Source: Avena insularis (taxonomy: Eukaryota > Streptophyta > Magnoliopsida > Poales > Poaceae). From it: a DNA stretch of 64,000 nucleotides. The stretch covers positions 524,722,293 to 524,786,292 of the forward strand of contig CM042690.1 of assembly GCA_023614405.1 (NCBI GenBank), written 5' to 3'. The notes beneath the pieces were generated by a model. The model did no database searches. It was not told where the DNA came from and saw only the letters and a list, made by a program, of their open reading frames with translations. The stretch's first letter is position 1, and the number at the start of each line of letters is the position of its first letter. Below are positions 46,763-58,551 of this stretch, in pieces. The position numbers and the translations under genes were made by a program.

Positions 46763-49472
46763 CTAGACAGCTAGGAAGTTCATGAACAGCATGCCGCATT
46801 CAGGGTAGCGAGATACATCGACCTTGACCGTTCTTCCAATAGTAAGTTTGGCTACTTTTTGAAACTTGATCCACCTAGAAGTAGCTGCCAAGCGCCCATC
46901 AGTCGAGTTAATGGCGTAGCGTCCCTCGATAAGCAATCCTTCGCTCTGCATCGTGAAGACTATTGTGCCCTTTCGTCTGGCCTGGAGTTGCTTTGTGGCA
47001 CTCTTAGGCAATTTCTGAGTCAAAGCAAGAGATAGACGCATAATTACTAAGAGCGATGCACTGAATCATGTGAAACTTGAGAAGACATTTAGAACAGTTT
47101 ATCTGCCACCATATACTCACAAACATAATCCAGTGCGACCTTGTGATGACACATGTGTAGGATATGGTCTGACAAGGTGCTGCCCGGGGTGATGAAGGAG
47201 CTTGTGCCGGTGGTTGTGCTGGGGTGGGTGCTGGTGCAGGAGATGGTGCCACTAATTGTAGAGGGGCTGGAGCAGGAGCCAGAAGTCCCAGAAGCGGTGC
47301 CAGCGCCAGCAGCTTGATGCTAGATTCCTTCTGAGGGGTAGCTAAGCTGACTGCAGGGATGGTAGAGGCAGATGAGAAGTGTACAAGCAAAATGGTCTCT
47401 TATACAACAGTTACTCACAAGACAGTGATCAGAGGATATGATGAGTATACAAGAAAATTAAGTTACTACCTCCATTCTTTCTACTTAGGTCAACAGGTGC
47501 TGGAGCAGGAACTAGGGCCAGTGCCGTTGGGGGTGCCAGCAGCTTGGTGTTGGTTACCTTCTGAGGGGTAGGTAAGGGGACTGCAGGAGTGGTCAGAGAG
47601 GCATATGAGATGTGGACAAGCAAAATGGTTTCTTATACAATAGTAACTCCTAGACAGAGATGAGAGTATACAAGCGAATTAAGTTACTACCTCTATTCTT
47701 TCTCCTACTGAGGTCAATAGGTGCCGTGGGGCTGGTGTTGGTGCCGATGCCAGCAGCTTGATGCTGGCACCCTTCTAGGTGGTACATAAGGGGAAGCGGA
47801 CTGCAGAAGTGGTCAGGGTCATATGATGAGTAAAGACAATGGTGCAGAACAGTTAGTCGCAAGAAAATCATTAGAGGTTGTGATGATTACAGAATCAAAT
47901 TAATTAGTACTACCTCTCTTCTTGGTCCTTCGGTCAACAGGTGTACGATGGCATGAAAGTATCTGCCCAAGCTTGCTAAAATCGAATGTTACCTCGTCCC
48001 CCTGCTTCAGACCATTCTCACGGACATACTTGGACCAACCTCGGCCACCCAAATAGGTGGTGGCCATCGTCTGGGAGACATCCACATCATATAGTTGTCG
48101 CGTGCCTTTAGGGCCCTTGCTATATAGAGTTAGAAACTTGTCGTTTCCGAACATCTTATTTATAATGGGGCGAGCGACACAAGGGACAACCTTCATGAGT
48201 AAATTGATAGAGAAGTAAGACGACAGCAAAAAAAATGAGATACAAGATCTTACATCAAGTTGGTCTAGACCACTTGGAATCCATACCTGATACCATGGGT
48301 ACCCTTTGCGAAGGGTGGCCATGCACCATTTTTCATCCCTCTGCCTTTGGAATGGCATACAAGGGCCCCGTTTCAATCCACAAGCTTGAAAAGAGGAGGG
48401 TAGCAGAAAGTGCTGAGAAGATGGTGCGTGGTACTTATTGAAATTAAGTGAAAAGGTTAAATTATGTAAAGAGCAAGTAAATCTAATAATATAAGAAAAA
48501 ACCATTGCCTGTAAAGCAAACAGATTTTATTTTTGTGAACTTCTAATGAGCGTAAACATATAGTACTGGCTGATAAAAATAACATGGAAAATCATAACAA
48601 TTGAAACTGTGGATTTCCAAATTATACCCACTTCTTAGAGAGGTCACTGCTCACTTGGGTACTGTGTTGGCGCTTCCTTGTTGTGTAGAGGATGTCCTCT
48701 TTTGGTGCGGGCATCAGAAATCTACTAGCCTCTAGAGCAGCCTCAGCCTCCGCAGCAGCACCTTCAATCTGCATAAATAGCAACAGAGCTCAACAGTTCA
48801 ATACTATGTAAAGTTTGGTCAAACTTTCCGTCGCTTGACTTTTCAAAAAATACAGTATATGCCTAAGCCTTGGGATGGAGGGAGTACAGTACATAGTAGT
48901 CATATACTAACTGTATAAGACAGTCTGACAGATCCAGATCTGGATTCACATAAACATAGTGCCAGAATTAATAAAATCACACATATGTTTCTGAACATCT
49001 CATAAGCATTCATCACACCAAGCGGGTAATACTTAAATTTGTCTGCACCATGGTAATAAGGGTATTAAGAACAAATACATTTCTCTTTAAGCTAAGCCCT
49101 CCCAGCTGGTCGGTGGCCTTGCGCTTGTTTTTTGGTGAGTAGTGGTACTCGCCGGATCCTGCGGCATGTGGGGGTACCATCTTGTTTGCCGCACCTGGAG
49201 CACCGCACGTTCGCAGGTATGTACCACCGTGCTACAGTAAATGAAGAAGAGATGGTGTCACAAAGGCTTCCACGAAAACAGGATACAGACAGAGACAACT
49301 TTTAGCACATGGATACATCCAGGTTACAGCCAACCAATTTCAACATTGGAAAGAATAGAAGAATGCAACGAATATACTGCTACATTACCTTTTTTAGGCA
49401 ACTTTTAGGGGAACTGACGGGACGATCCTTGTCCGTAGTGACCGTGCGCGCCACTGACCCATAGTTCTCCAT
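46763..49472 (-). CDS. B3-domain-like protein gene, eight exons, 468 codons, inside the CACTA element
   Basis: My exon model (minus): 49472-49389, 49231-49079, 48768-48628, 48412-48254, 48190-47914, 47580-47470, 47350-47121, 47014-46763. Every intron is GT-AG and phases match; lengths sum to 1,407 bp, ATG to TAG. The protein starts MENYGSVARTVTTDK, with a basic segment SPKNKRKATD (about residue 60, NLS-like) and an Ala/Glu stretch. A B3-like region (about residues 170-255) shows PIINKMFGNDKFLTL, DVDVSQTMATTYLGG, GWSKYVRENGLKQGDEVTFD. Pro/Ala linkers follow. The last exon (LPKSATKQL, EGRYAINSTDGR, WIKFQKVAKLTIGRTVKV) may be a degenerate second B3. B3 domains bind DNA in plant transcription factors. 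It could be a captured host gene or a CACTA accessory gene. A decayed extra exon lies at 47800-47691. Confidence 0.68.
47122..47913. repeat. Intron-plus-exon unit of about 230 bp repeated three times
   Basis: Three consecutive blocks share AAGCAAAATGGTCTCTTATA-like intron sequence, TTAAGTTACTACCTC at the donor, a Pro/Ala-coding exon and CTGCAG at the acceptor. Tandem duplication of an exon with its intron has expanded the proline-rich linker of the B3-type protein. Confidence 0.75.
47691..47800 (-). pseudogene. Decayed duplicate of the proline-rich exon
   Basis: Aligns with exons 47580-47470 and 47350-47121, with the same CTGCAG acceptor and a GAG|GTAGTA donor. It is one base short of an in-frame exon and has a TAG (CACCTAG) early on. 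Including it would truncate the B3 protein, so the open gene model skips it. Confidence 0.65.
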
Positions 49473-50628
49473 ACAGAATCTGACGCAAAATCCATTGCAC
49501 ATTACGAGTAGCAACTAAAGGTTACAGAAGTGAAGAACACCGAAATCGAACCCGACCAAATGCCCCAATCAGAATAGCGGTGACCATTCCCTATTCCGGA
49601 ATCCATACGAAATCAGTACCACCTCCCCCCACCCCCACCCCCCATCCCCACCACCACCCCCACCCCACCCAAATGAACCAATCGATTAGAGAAGAGAAAA
49701 AATATCCTGATTAGGTGATTCCGAGGTGATCAATAAGCAATAACTCCACAATCAAAGCATACCGAATACTACTACTCCTAGTACTAATAGTACCCTCAAT
49801 GGCCCAATCGGAAGCAAATTAAGCAAAGCCGGATTTCAAGGTGAGAAAATACACCCATCTATTTCAACAAGAACTCCCCAATCGGAGATTGCACCAGTTC
49901 TAACAGTTGCTTGCTGGATGTGAGCTAGCTAGTGATGGTTTCTTGTCTTGTCGTCGATAAAAAGGCATGGGCAGGGGAGTAGTAGTACTAGCAGTAGTAG
50001 GGATGGGCAGTACACTTCTACAGTATTTTTAAGTGGCAGTGGTGGGAACATTTTGCCGGAGAGAGAATCCCGGATTTTTGATCCCAGCTATCACGTGGTG
50101 GCCTACAGTTGTTTCAAGCGGGACCCACATCAGGGGTGAGTTAAATCAGGTCCCACATCAAGTGGGTGAGATAATTGACCGAGCCAACCTCCTCCTTCCC
50201 TTGGTACCAGTACTAGTTCTCCCGGGTTCCTCTCTAAGGACAGAGAAAATCGCCCCTCTTCGAATCAAATTGGTCCCAGTTTATTATCCTTCTGCTGATT
50301 CGTCTCACTGAGCAGTGGACAAGACGGCGGTAATTGCCGCATAGGGCACCAGCGCCGGGGCCTCAAAAACAGTTTAGAAACCGATAAAATGATAAGCTCG
50401 GATTTCAGACTAGAAACACACACAAACACACATATACTCCGTATATACTAATATACAGAATAGTTTCCAATTATAGTTCTGCTAACAAAGGCCTAGAAAT
50501 CATAATAAGGTAGCTCCATATTACAGAACTACGACAGTAGCGAACCAATAATGGGATAGCTCTACACCCCAAGAGTTTTGCAGTTGGGCTAGTGGTCATG
50601 AACGGCACCAAAAGTACACCCCTGATGA
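49473..50628. other. Upstream region of the B3-type gene
   Basis: Contains the presumed promoter and 5' UTR on the minus strand. A G-rich tract lies at 49623-49671 (coding strand). Between 50100 and 50340 is a GC-richer segment. No ORF could be supported; no confident TATA box was chosen. Confidence 0.4.
49623..49671 (-). other. G-rich tract with G-quadruplex potential upstream of the B3-type gene
   Basis: The plus strand is almost all C with short interruptions; the coding (minus) strand has many GGGG and GGGTGGGG runs. It is about 150 bp upstream of the ATG at 49472, so it may lie in the promoter or 5' UTR. Confidence 0.6.
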
Positions 50629-51259
50629 TCAGCAACCCTGCATCAAATCCATCCAGACGCAGTGTACCCGATCCACAACCTCAGGTATAGGCTCATCAAT
50701 GAACATGTCATTGTCATTACCATCAAAGTCCTCTTTGGTCGTCTGCTTCTATGATTAGTAGATTAATATATACGTTTATAGACAAACATCAAAGACACAC
50801 AACCTGAACATTTGTCATTCTACAAATATACCTTGTCATCTGGCATAGTGGTAGTACCAAAAATGAAACCTATTTCATGGAGCTTGCGCTTTTTCTCTCC
50901 TCCCCTTCTCCAAGTTGATCTAGATGCTCAGGAGCTGCCTCTGTCAGTTGATCTAGTTGATCAACATCTGCTTCCCCTACTTGATCTTGATGATAAAGAT
51001 GTGCTTCCCCTGGTTCATATGGAGGATCATATGGTTCACCATGAAATACCCATCTAACATATGTGCTAAGCGTCCCAAATGTAAAAATATGGTCTTCCAC
51101 TATACTTTGAGGAAGCACCCTACGATTCACACACAACCGGCAGGGGCAATGTACTTTTGAGTTGTCACAATGAGCTCTAACAAATCCCATAAATCGTAGA
51201 ACATCAAGTATACGTTTAGCGCTGCCTAATGGAGCAATCTCTATCCAAAATCTGCCCAT
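50629..51259 (-). pseudogene. TNP2-type CACTA transposase, N-terminal part only
   Basis: Exon A (51259-50832) starts MGRFWIEIAPLGSAKRI after an AACAG acceptor. It carries the transposase-associated zinc-binding region of CACTA/TNP2 transposases: HCPCRLCVNRR, DHIFTFG and the conserved YVRWVFHGEPY, followed by an acidic tail with repeated LDQL. The frame runs into a TAG at 50870-50872; a one-base shift just before restores KKRKLHEIGF up to a GT donor. Exon B (50748-50629) has coding-like EDFDGNDNDMFIDEPIPEVV and then a stop. The catalytic Transposase_21-type region that should follow is missing, so no functional transposase is encoded here. Confidence 0.75.
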
Positions 51260-51850
51260 CTGTTTAATTATGACATACAAGGTTGGTTATTATTAAAAGA
51301 AAAGCACGAAGCATATAGATGAAGTACAAAAACTATATATGCCTATGCGTTTCAGCAAACATATTGACAACAAAAATCACCGAAGGTATTTAGGAACACA
51401 GATCCAGCGCAGAATAAACTATGACCATGCAGATTGAGGACAAATTAAACTACGTAGGAGTATTTGAAAGGGCAATAAAAAGGCCAACCAGATCAATCTA
51501 GAGATAGAAGGACTACCGTGGGATCGATGTGCCCACCGGTGTGTCTCAAAAAGACCGACGGGTAGGGAAAGCTTCTTCGTGCACGTTGGTGATGAGGAGC
51601 GGCCGTAAGCGCGTCTGTTTTGTGGGGAAGGGGGTGATGCCTAGGCGACGGAGGGTGGAAGTTAATACACAGTGTGAAGGGGTGCAGACTACGGAGGGAT
51701 AACTTTGGAAATTCTGACCTACCCTGCTTTGGGCACCACCATATACGTGGCCCACCTGCCAGTCGCCATAGATCAAAATTGATCCAAAACTTGTCAATAT
51801 ACAAGTTTATGTTTTACCATGGAAACAAATGCACATAGCATTGCACTTTG
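51260..51850. other. Upstream of the transposase fragment
   Basis: Includes a GC-rich part (51530-51700) with open frames on the minus strand but no recognisable domain; probably promoter and 5' UTR or first exon of the transposase gene. Confidence 0.35.
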
Positions 51851-52360
51851 TGAATGAATGGCTTTATGTCAAAAAGTTATTTAATTTCAGCATCTTCAGC
51901 AAGGAAGCTTGGAAACTCATGAAAGTAGGGCATTATCCATCAAATCTGGAATCTCCTATGTAAACAATTGGTTAAAATGCCAAGATGCACCGATCTACCA
52001 AATAAGGCCAGGTTTGTAAGCTTGGTTGGCGAAGATGCTTCAATGTATGGAGTAGTACAAAAGTAGAAAAAGGTGCAAAAACTATGGCTGTGACCTTGCT
52101 CCTCTTGTTTGAAAGCCTTGAATTAATATTCATTAATTTCTGCAGATGTCAATAAACTTATTAAATGCTAGAAAGCATACATGCCTATGGGTATATCTAA
52201 CGGAGACAGCATCCCAAGTGGGAGTAGCGTACCTTAGAAGCTTCAACTTCAAAATTTTGGCAGAGCGCCGGAATATCCCGCCCACCCATTCAAACATCCC
52301 ACCCATCCATTCAAACATCCAGCCCCCCAAAAAAACATCCAGCCCCAAAAATTATTTTAT
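51850..52360. repeat. About 0.5-kb dispersed repeat, copy A
   Basis: Shares with copies B and C the order TTGGAAA-TCATGAAAGT, AAATGCCAAGATGCA, CGATCTACCA, CTATGGCTGTGACCTTG, GAAAGCC, TTTCTGCA, then AGCTTCAACTTCAAAATTT and CATCCCACCCATCC. Confidence 0.7.
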
Positions 52361-52960
52361 TGCACAAATTTAGCCTGGAAGCTTGAAAGAGCGTTATACA
52401 TTGTGTGAAAAAGGGGGCGGTGGCATTTTTAGCCATCATATTTGTAGTTGCTTCACAATAAAACACATTATTGTTACTTGGAAATTCGAAAACAAAATTC
52501 AAATTTGGAAGCAGACATATTGGTTGATTTGCAAAGATGCACCGATCTACCAAATACAGACACGTCATCATAAACTATTTCCATGACCTTGGTCACCTTT
52601 TTTTGGACGATGGTCATCTTCTTGAAAGCCATAAATTGTTCAGAAATTTCAGCAAATGCCTAGAAACTCGTTTAAATGCTGGGAAGCAACTCTCGCTGGC
52701 GTGTGGGCCTATACGGTGACAGCGCATTAGAGAGGCCCCACGCCGGAGTAGCGTATGCTAGAAGCTTCGACCTCAAAATTTGGTACATCGCCCAAACATC
52801 GCACCCATCCATTAAAATATCCTGCGCATCTATTCAAACATGCTTCACGTCTTTCTAGAATGCAAAATTCCTCTTCTATCCTTGCTCCGGAAACAAGAAT
52901 CCAAGGGAGAAGTGCAATAACAGAGGGATATAGGTGGTAAATTTGCGTTCTCCCTAGTGC
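52361..52960. repeat. About 0.5-kb dispersed repeat, copy B
   Basis: Same block order, with GCAAAGATGCACCGATCTAC, GACCTTGGTCA, CTGGCGTGTGGG, AGCTTCGACCTCAAAATTTG and TGCAAAATTCCTCTTCTATC. Directly tandem to copy A. Confidence 0.7.
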
Positions 52961-53320
52961 ATCACCCCATCCACATTTCCCAGCCCTTCTTCAATATTTA
53001 CCTGCCCGCCCACTCCGACCTACACCGACTTTTTGGACCCACTATGCAAGTGATCCACATGTCAGTGAGCCAAAATTACGGGAAGTAGAGATTCCCATTG
53101 CTTTTTGTTCAAAATTCAAACATTTTTCGCTAAACCGAGATAAAATCATTAAAATTATCCAACCTGGCTTATAATATCATTCCACTATGTTAGAGTAAAA
53201 GCTAAAAAAACAAAGCCAAAAACACTTTCGTAGCTTTGTAAGACAAAAATCAAAAGCTAGAATTCGAGCCCAACCAAACAGCCCAACCAATTTTATTTAA
53301 CAAAAAATATGACCAAGCAG
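52961..53320. other. No recognised feature
   Basis: Short AT-rich spacer between the 0.5-kb repeat copy B and the satellite array. Confidence 0.4.
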
Positions 53321-54249
53321 GATATCATCGACTTGTAGATCAAAATTTGAGATACTTTCATTAAATTGCGGCAACGCCATTCTATTCCACGAATATAAGC
53401 ATAAAGCTTGAACATTATTTAAAATTCCTGAAACCCTGACATCTAAACACTAAACCCTAAATCCTTACTAAACACGTAGCATGCACTTATCAATCAAAAT
53501 TGATATATTTTCATTAAACTGGTAACTCCATTCTATTCGATGAATATAAGCATAAATCTTGAGCATTATCGAAAATACCCTAAACCCTAAACAACCCCTA
53601 ATAAAACCTAAACCTAAAACCCCAACCCTTAACCCATAAACCCCAACAGATCAGGTATCATGCACTTATAGATCAAATTTGGAGACACTTTCAATGAGTT
53701 AGGTAACGCCATATATATTCTATTCGACGAATATAAGCATAAAGCTTGAGTATTATTGAAAATTCGATAAAACCCCTAAACCCTATTCAGTCCATGAAAC
53801 CTAAACCGTAAAACCCTAAAACCCTAAACCCTCGACCCATATAAAAACCCTAACCAAGCAGGTATTATGGACTTATAAATCAAAATCCAAGATTCGATAT
53901 TTCATTAATTGCAGTAACGCCATTCTATTCCACGAATATAACAATAAAGTTTCAACATTATTGAAAATTCCCGAAAACCGAAACCTGTAAAACCCAAATC
54001 CTAAACACCTAAACCCTATAACCGTAAACCCTAAACCCTCACCAAGCATGTAGGATGCACTTATAGTTCAGAATTTAAGATAATTTCGTTAAATTGGGTA
54101 ACGTCATTCTATTTGACGAATATAAGCATAAATCCTGAGTAATATAAAAATTTCCCTAAACCCTAAACAACCCCTAAAACTTAAACCCTAAAACCTAAAG
54201 CCCTAAACCCTTAGCCATAAACCCTAAGCAAGCATGTGTCATGCACACA
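53321..54249. repeat. Satellite-like array with degenerate telomeric CCCTAAA blocks, left part
   Basis: Units of about 180-200 bp. Each has a conserved segment (CACTTATAGATCAAAATTTG, ATACTTTCATTAAATT, GTAACGCCATTCTATTC, ACGAATATAAGCATAAA, TTGAGCATTATTGAAAATT) followed by a variable run of CCCTAAA, ACCCTAAACC and similar. About five units here; the array continues at 58552. Confidence 0.9.
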
Positions 54250-54894
54250 TTGATTCTAACACCCTCGAATCGGACCTATGCAAGTTTTAGCCCTTTCTGC
54301 CAAACCCGCATAGAAACGATTCACGGACGCCCACCAGGCACTTTCGTGCAGGTGGAAAACTAAGTAATACCATTACACAACAGTCCTCGATGGGACCCAC
54401 AGAACAGATATATATACAACAACGACTCAACGAGTCAAGAATACAGATATACGATACAAAGATCCAAATCACCTTGAAATCACTACAGCGTCCGACTATG
54501 GACAAGATGCAAATGGGGCTAAGAGCCCTGAAGAATAACCAATGGCGTCCATAACCCTGCCCAGGCCAAGCCTAAAGGGTAACCTTGCTAACGACGTCGG
54601 TCGCAAACCTGCTAAAACAAAAAGGGGGTACCGACAAAGGGCAAAGGAAAAAGAGGAGCGTCAGTACTGAGGCCAGTACACGATGAGCTTAGAATTCGGC
54701 GGCTCTCGCCTACATAGGTATGGTGGACTGAAGCGGCAGCGTAGCATGCACTAAACACCTATAGAGACTCGATTAACCGTCGGCTATTAGAGAGAGATAA
54801 GAAAGACCTATTCGGAACCAACCGTATACTAACACCAATCATACCCATCCTGGTATTCCCCCTCGAGACCAAACGAGGAAGTCAAACCGAGGAA

Positions 54895-55180
54895 CTCACA
54901 CAGTGGGCAGTTTTATTCATTCCATTATAGATGCAGCATTTACTAGTCAGATATATTGCATGAGTCATCCTGATAGCGTAAGTAGTGGGCAGTTTTAGTT
55001 AGCATTCCGTTGTAGTTGGAACATTTAATAGTCAGATATAATTGTCCCGAGGAATCCCAAAACCCAGTAGTTGTTGGCATTTTTATCACATTCCATTGGA
55101 GTTGCAATACTTACTAGGCAGGTATAGTATGACACATTCCAGTTGTTGGCATTTTTATTATCCATTCCATTGTAGTGAAG
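54895..55180. repeat. Four imperfect ~80-bp tandem repeats inside the 4.3-kb insertion
   Basis: TGGGCAGTTTTATTCATTCC-like starts at about 54903, 54987, 55074 and 55144. Each is followed by TAGTTG(G/C)A...TACTAGTCAGATAT-like sequence. Confidence 0.75.
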
Positions 55181-56639
55181 CTGATTACTAGTCACATATT
55201 AAGTCAAATTTATAACACTACTTTAGTTATGCTTGTCTATGATCGAGATACTGTGCTCCAAGTCGTCCATAACCGCGGACACGGCTTTCAGAAAGTTTTA
55301 CCCTGTAGGGGTGCACAAATAGCAACACACACTCGATCAACCTCGGAAAAACCAACTCAAAACCCAACGAGGCTTTCACGACAAAGCAATCACATGATTC
55401 ATAAATATTTCAGGGGGGACCCCATTAAGCTACCCGCAATGAAGTTGGCCGGGTCCGAGACGGACCCAAGGTTTGCGTCAATGGCTGTAAACGACTGGGA
55501 ACCCGAAAGTGTGAATGTGCTTGTCGATACCGTGAAAACACTCCGCCTCCAAAACAGTACAGGTGCTCCACGCACAATCGTAAATAAAGCAGTAAAGCAT
55601 GGCATAAGTACAGGATAGTAATAAAACCCCAAACTAGTTTGTGGCCCCAAGAAATAGAAATGAATCATGCTCTGGCTCAGGGGGATCCCAAAGGTCTCCT
55701 GGATGTGGATAGTGCGAATAGTCAAGGAACAGGTATCAAGTACTCGGGGCCTATGGGACACAAGTGGGCATGAAAAACCAAATAGCGCATATTGCCCATT
55801 GGTGCCTCTTTCATTAGTTATCACAACAATTTAATAGTAGTATTTAAGGTCATGATCATCTCCACCAAAAACATCTGCCAGCATACCAACAACTGTGGTA
55901 CTCAACAACACGAGATTGCGCCAGAGCAAGCAACTACGACTCGCAAGGCCAGCTATCTACCAAACAACAGGTAATAGGAGGTGTCCAAGGCAATATAAAA
56001 GGCTACACGGAATATAACTGGTATGGAACATTAAAGCATCGCGACACAGATAGCAATAGATCAACATGAGGAAATAAAGACTATAAATGCAAAATAGGTA
56101 GAAAGGGGGAGAATGCTCGCCTGGGAAAACACTGCCGAAGGTTCATATCCGGAGAACTTGTCGATACTCGCATCAACTCATCGGCCTAATCCGCGAAGAA
56201 GCAAACACTAGAAGAAACACCGGATGCAATATTTAATACTATGGCAGAAGATCCGGCATGCTTATGATATGATGCATGGCATGGCACAGATGCGGTGCAA
56301 CTAGTCAAAATTAAGCGGAACCGGGGTCCCGACAAATAATTATATGGTTCAAGTTATTTATATACCCCGCAAATTAAATGTTGGATTAGCAAGACAAAGC
56401 ATGGCATCGGTTCGCTACACAAATTTAAATGGAGTCCGGAATAAGACAAATGTATCCCGCATAAACACTCCATATTTAATTTAGGTGAATCGACTATAAT
56501 GCCCCCAAATCCACAGACAGGTATGCATGTATGAACAATTTATTATGCGACAGTTTTATATATAGCATTTATAAAATAGGGGCTCGGGAAAAAGGTTCAC
56601 ACATCTGGGTTCGGAAGATCTTGGGTTCCCGGGGTCCGG

Positions 56640-57070
56640 GGTCCGGTCTCAGGGTTTGACGGGAACGACAAGGTTCGGATACAAGATGGAGAACTTGTCG
56701 TGTCGTGACGGCGAACTTGGGTTCCAAGCGGTCGTCCTTGTCGTCGATGGCGAACTTGAATGGATCGGGTACCAGTGGTCTTCGGGTCCGTGTAGACGGT
56801 CATGGCGTCCGGGATGAAGAACTTGGCGTGCGTGTCGGTGATCTTGGCGGTCTTCGGGTTCTCGACAAACTTGGCGTTCGGCGTCCTTCGGTGTCATGAT
56901 GTAGAACTTGTCGGTTCTGAATCGACGTACTTGACGTCTTCGGGTCCGGGAAGGAGGTCTTGGTGTTCCTCTAGACATTGCAAAAGACAAAGTTCTTGTC
57001 CGTTCCACCCCGAAGGCATTGTTGTTTCGCGACGGAGGCCTTGGCGTTTATGTTGACGACTCACTGGTTT
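56640..57070. repeat. GC-rich irregular repeats in the 4.3-kb insertion
   Basis: GAACTTG, CTTGGCG, TTCGGGTCCG and similar words recur every 20-50 bp. Period and phase are irregular, as in an old minisatellite. It gives overlapping open frames without coding character. Confidence 0.55.
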
Positions 57071-58551
57071 GGCGATCTTCGGTTCCTGTTGCCGATCTTG
57101 TGCTCGCACCAGGGATTCTCGGGTCCGGTCCGGTGGTGAACTTGGTTAACCCCATGGCGGTTTCCAGGCAGTACCATTGGCCGGGACAAGTGCAGGAACG
57201 AGGCCACTGGCTGGCGGCCAGAGACCCGCACGGAAGACGCGCCCTGGGTACTACGAGGTCGCGCTACAGGGCCCACATGCAGGGTGTCGGTGTGGAGAGG
57301 CGGTCAACCAAGGAGGAGGACGACGCCTGCAGGGGTCGCGCGAGGCAGAAATGGCTTGAGGTCGGCGAGCAGGGGCTTGCGGGCAACGCTAGCGCTCCGG
57401 GGCGCGGGCGCGGAAGAGGCCGAGGTAGCGGCGCTGCAGAGCTATGGAGCCGGCGCAGCGGTCTGGCGGGGATTGATGCGGGGTTAAGGAGCGACGGGAC
57501 CGGAGCAGCGCAGAGCTACGTCCGAGGCCAAGGAGGATGTGCTGCAGTGGGGCTCGATCATGGGAGGCGGACGAAAAGTGCAGGCGCGAGTGCCCAGAGG
57601 GCGGCCGAGCCTCGAGAGGGCTGGCCTCAGGGACGGAGGATAAGCGGCTGGGGAGCCCGACGCCATGGGAAAAAGGGCGATGGCGGTGGCAGAAACACGG
57701 GAGGGGAGGGGGAGATGGGCGACAAGGAGGGGGCTCTCCGGCCGGGGCAGAGAGGGAGGTGGCCGAGGGAGGCCTGGCGACAGCGGACTCTGAGGCTATT
57801 GGGCGGGGGCATGCTCGAGAGAAAGGAAGCATAGGCGGGGTGGGTACACGATAGGTGGGCGGAACGAGGAAGGAGGCGGGGAGGAGACTGCAGGTGGGGC
57901 CGGGTCAGGATGAGGGCAGGTGGAGGAGTTTGTCGGGAGGGGAGATACTTGGAGGGCGGGTCTCTCCTGTGGGGTGGGATCTAGGGAGCAGGTGGCAGGC
58001 TGGAGATGGCTGGGTAGGTTAGGTGGCGGTGGACAGGAGGGAAAGGGAATCAGGTGGGGGTGGGGATTGGCCAGGGGGTAGGCCAGAAGGTGAGGTGCCG
58101 GGATGGGATTGGACGGGGTGAGGTGGAGGGGTGGTGCGTGCGTGGCGTGTGTGTGCGTGCAGGTGAGGGTTAGGGGTAGGTAGGGGTCTGGCGTTTGGTT
58201 TGGGTATTTTAGACTAGGGTTTGGAGGTGGCCGGCCGGGCTTTCGGGCCTGGCGGGCTGCCTCCTAAAAACAACTTAAATATTTATTTATTTAAAACGGG
58301 GCTTTTGAAATCCGTCTTTAGATGAAACAAAATATTCCGGAGACCTGGGGTTTTTAATTTGAAATAGAAGACGGGGTATTTTAGAAAACAGAAAATAGGT
58401 TTTCGTAAATAGTTTCAGACAAACAGATGCATGATGATGACGATGCTCAAATGCAATGTGGCATGATGACATGAGAATGCGGTCATGATGATGCAATGCA
58501 CAAAAACACAACGATTTTCTAGTAGTGGTTTTAGCAGGGTGCTACATTGAT

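Larger units (their letters stand above)
54255..58546 (-). mobile_element. LTR-like insertion, probably a solo LTR of 4.3 kb
   Basis: Flanked by a perfect 5-bp TSD, TTGAT at 54250-54254 and 58547-58551. On the minus strand it starts TGTAGCACCC and ends GGGTGTTAGA, LTR-like ends with the last CA changed to GA. No gag, RT or integrase sequence and no second LTR. It splits one unit of the satellite array. The GC-rich part (56600-58260) gives long open frames on both strands (for example 57019-57834) with no recognisable domain. The family is not identified; the ends do not match the Sukkula LTR start as I remember it. Confidence 0.7.

Noticed and set aside
55175..55618. 147-codon plus-strand ORF
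   Set aside because: It is inside the LTR-like insertion, starts within tandem repeats, and shows no recognisable motif.
57019..57834. 271-codon GC-rich open frame on the plus strand
   Set aside because: It lies inside the 4.3-kb LTR-like insertion, overlaps equally long frames on the other strand, and has low-complexity Gly/Arg composition with no domain. High GC content alone explains the lack of stops.
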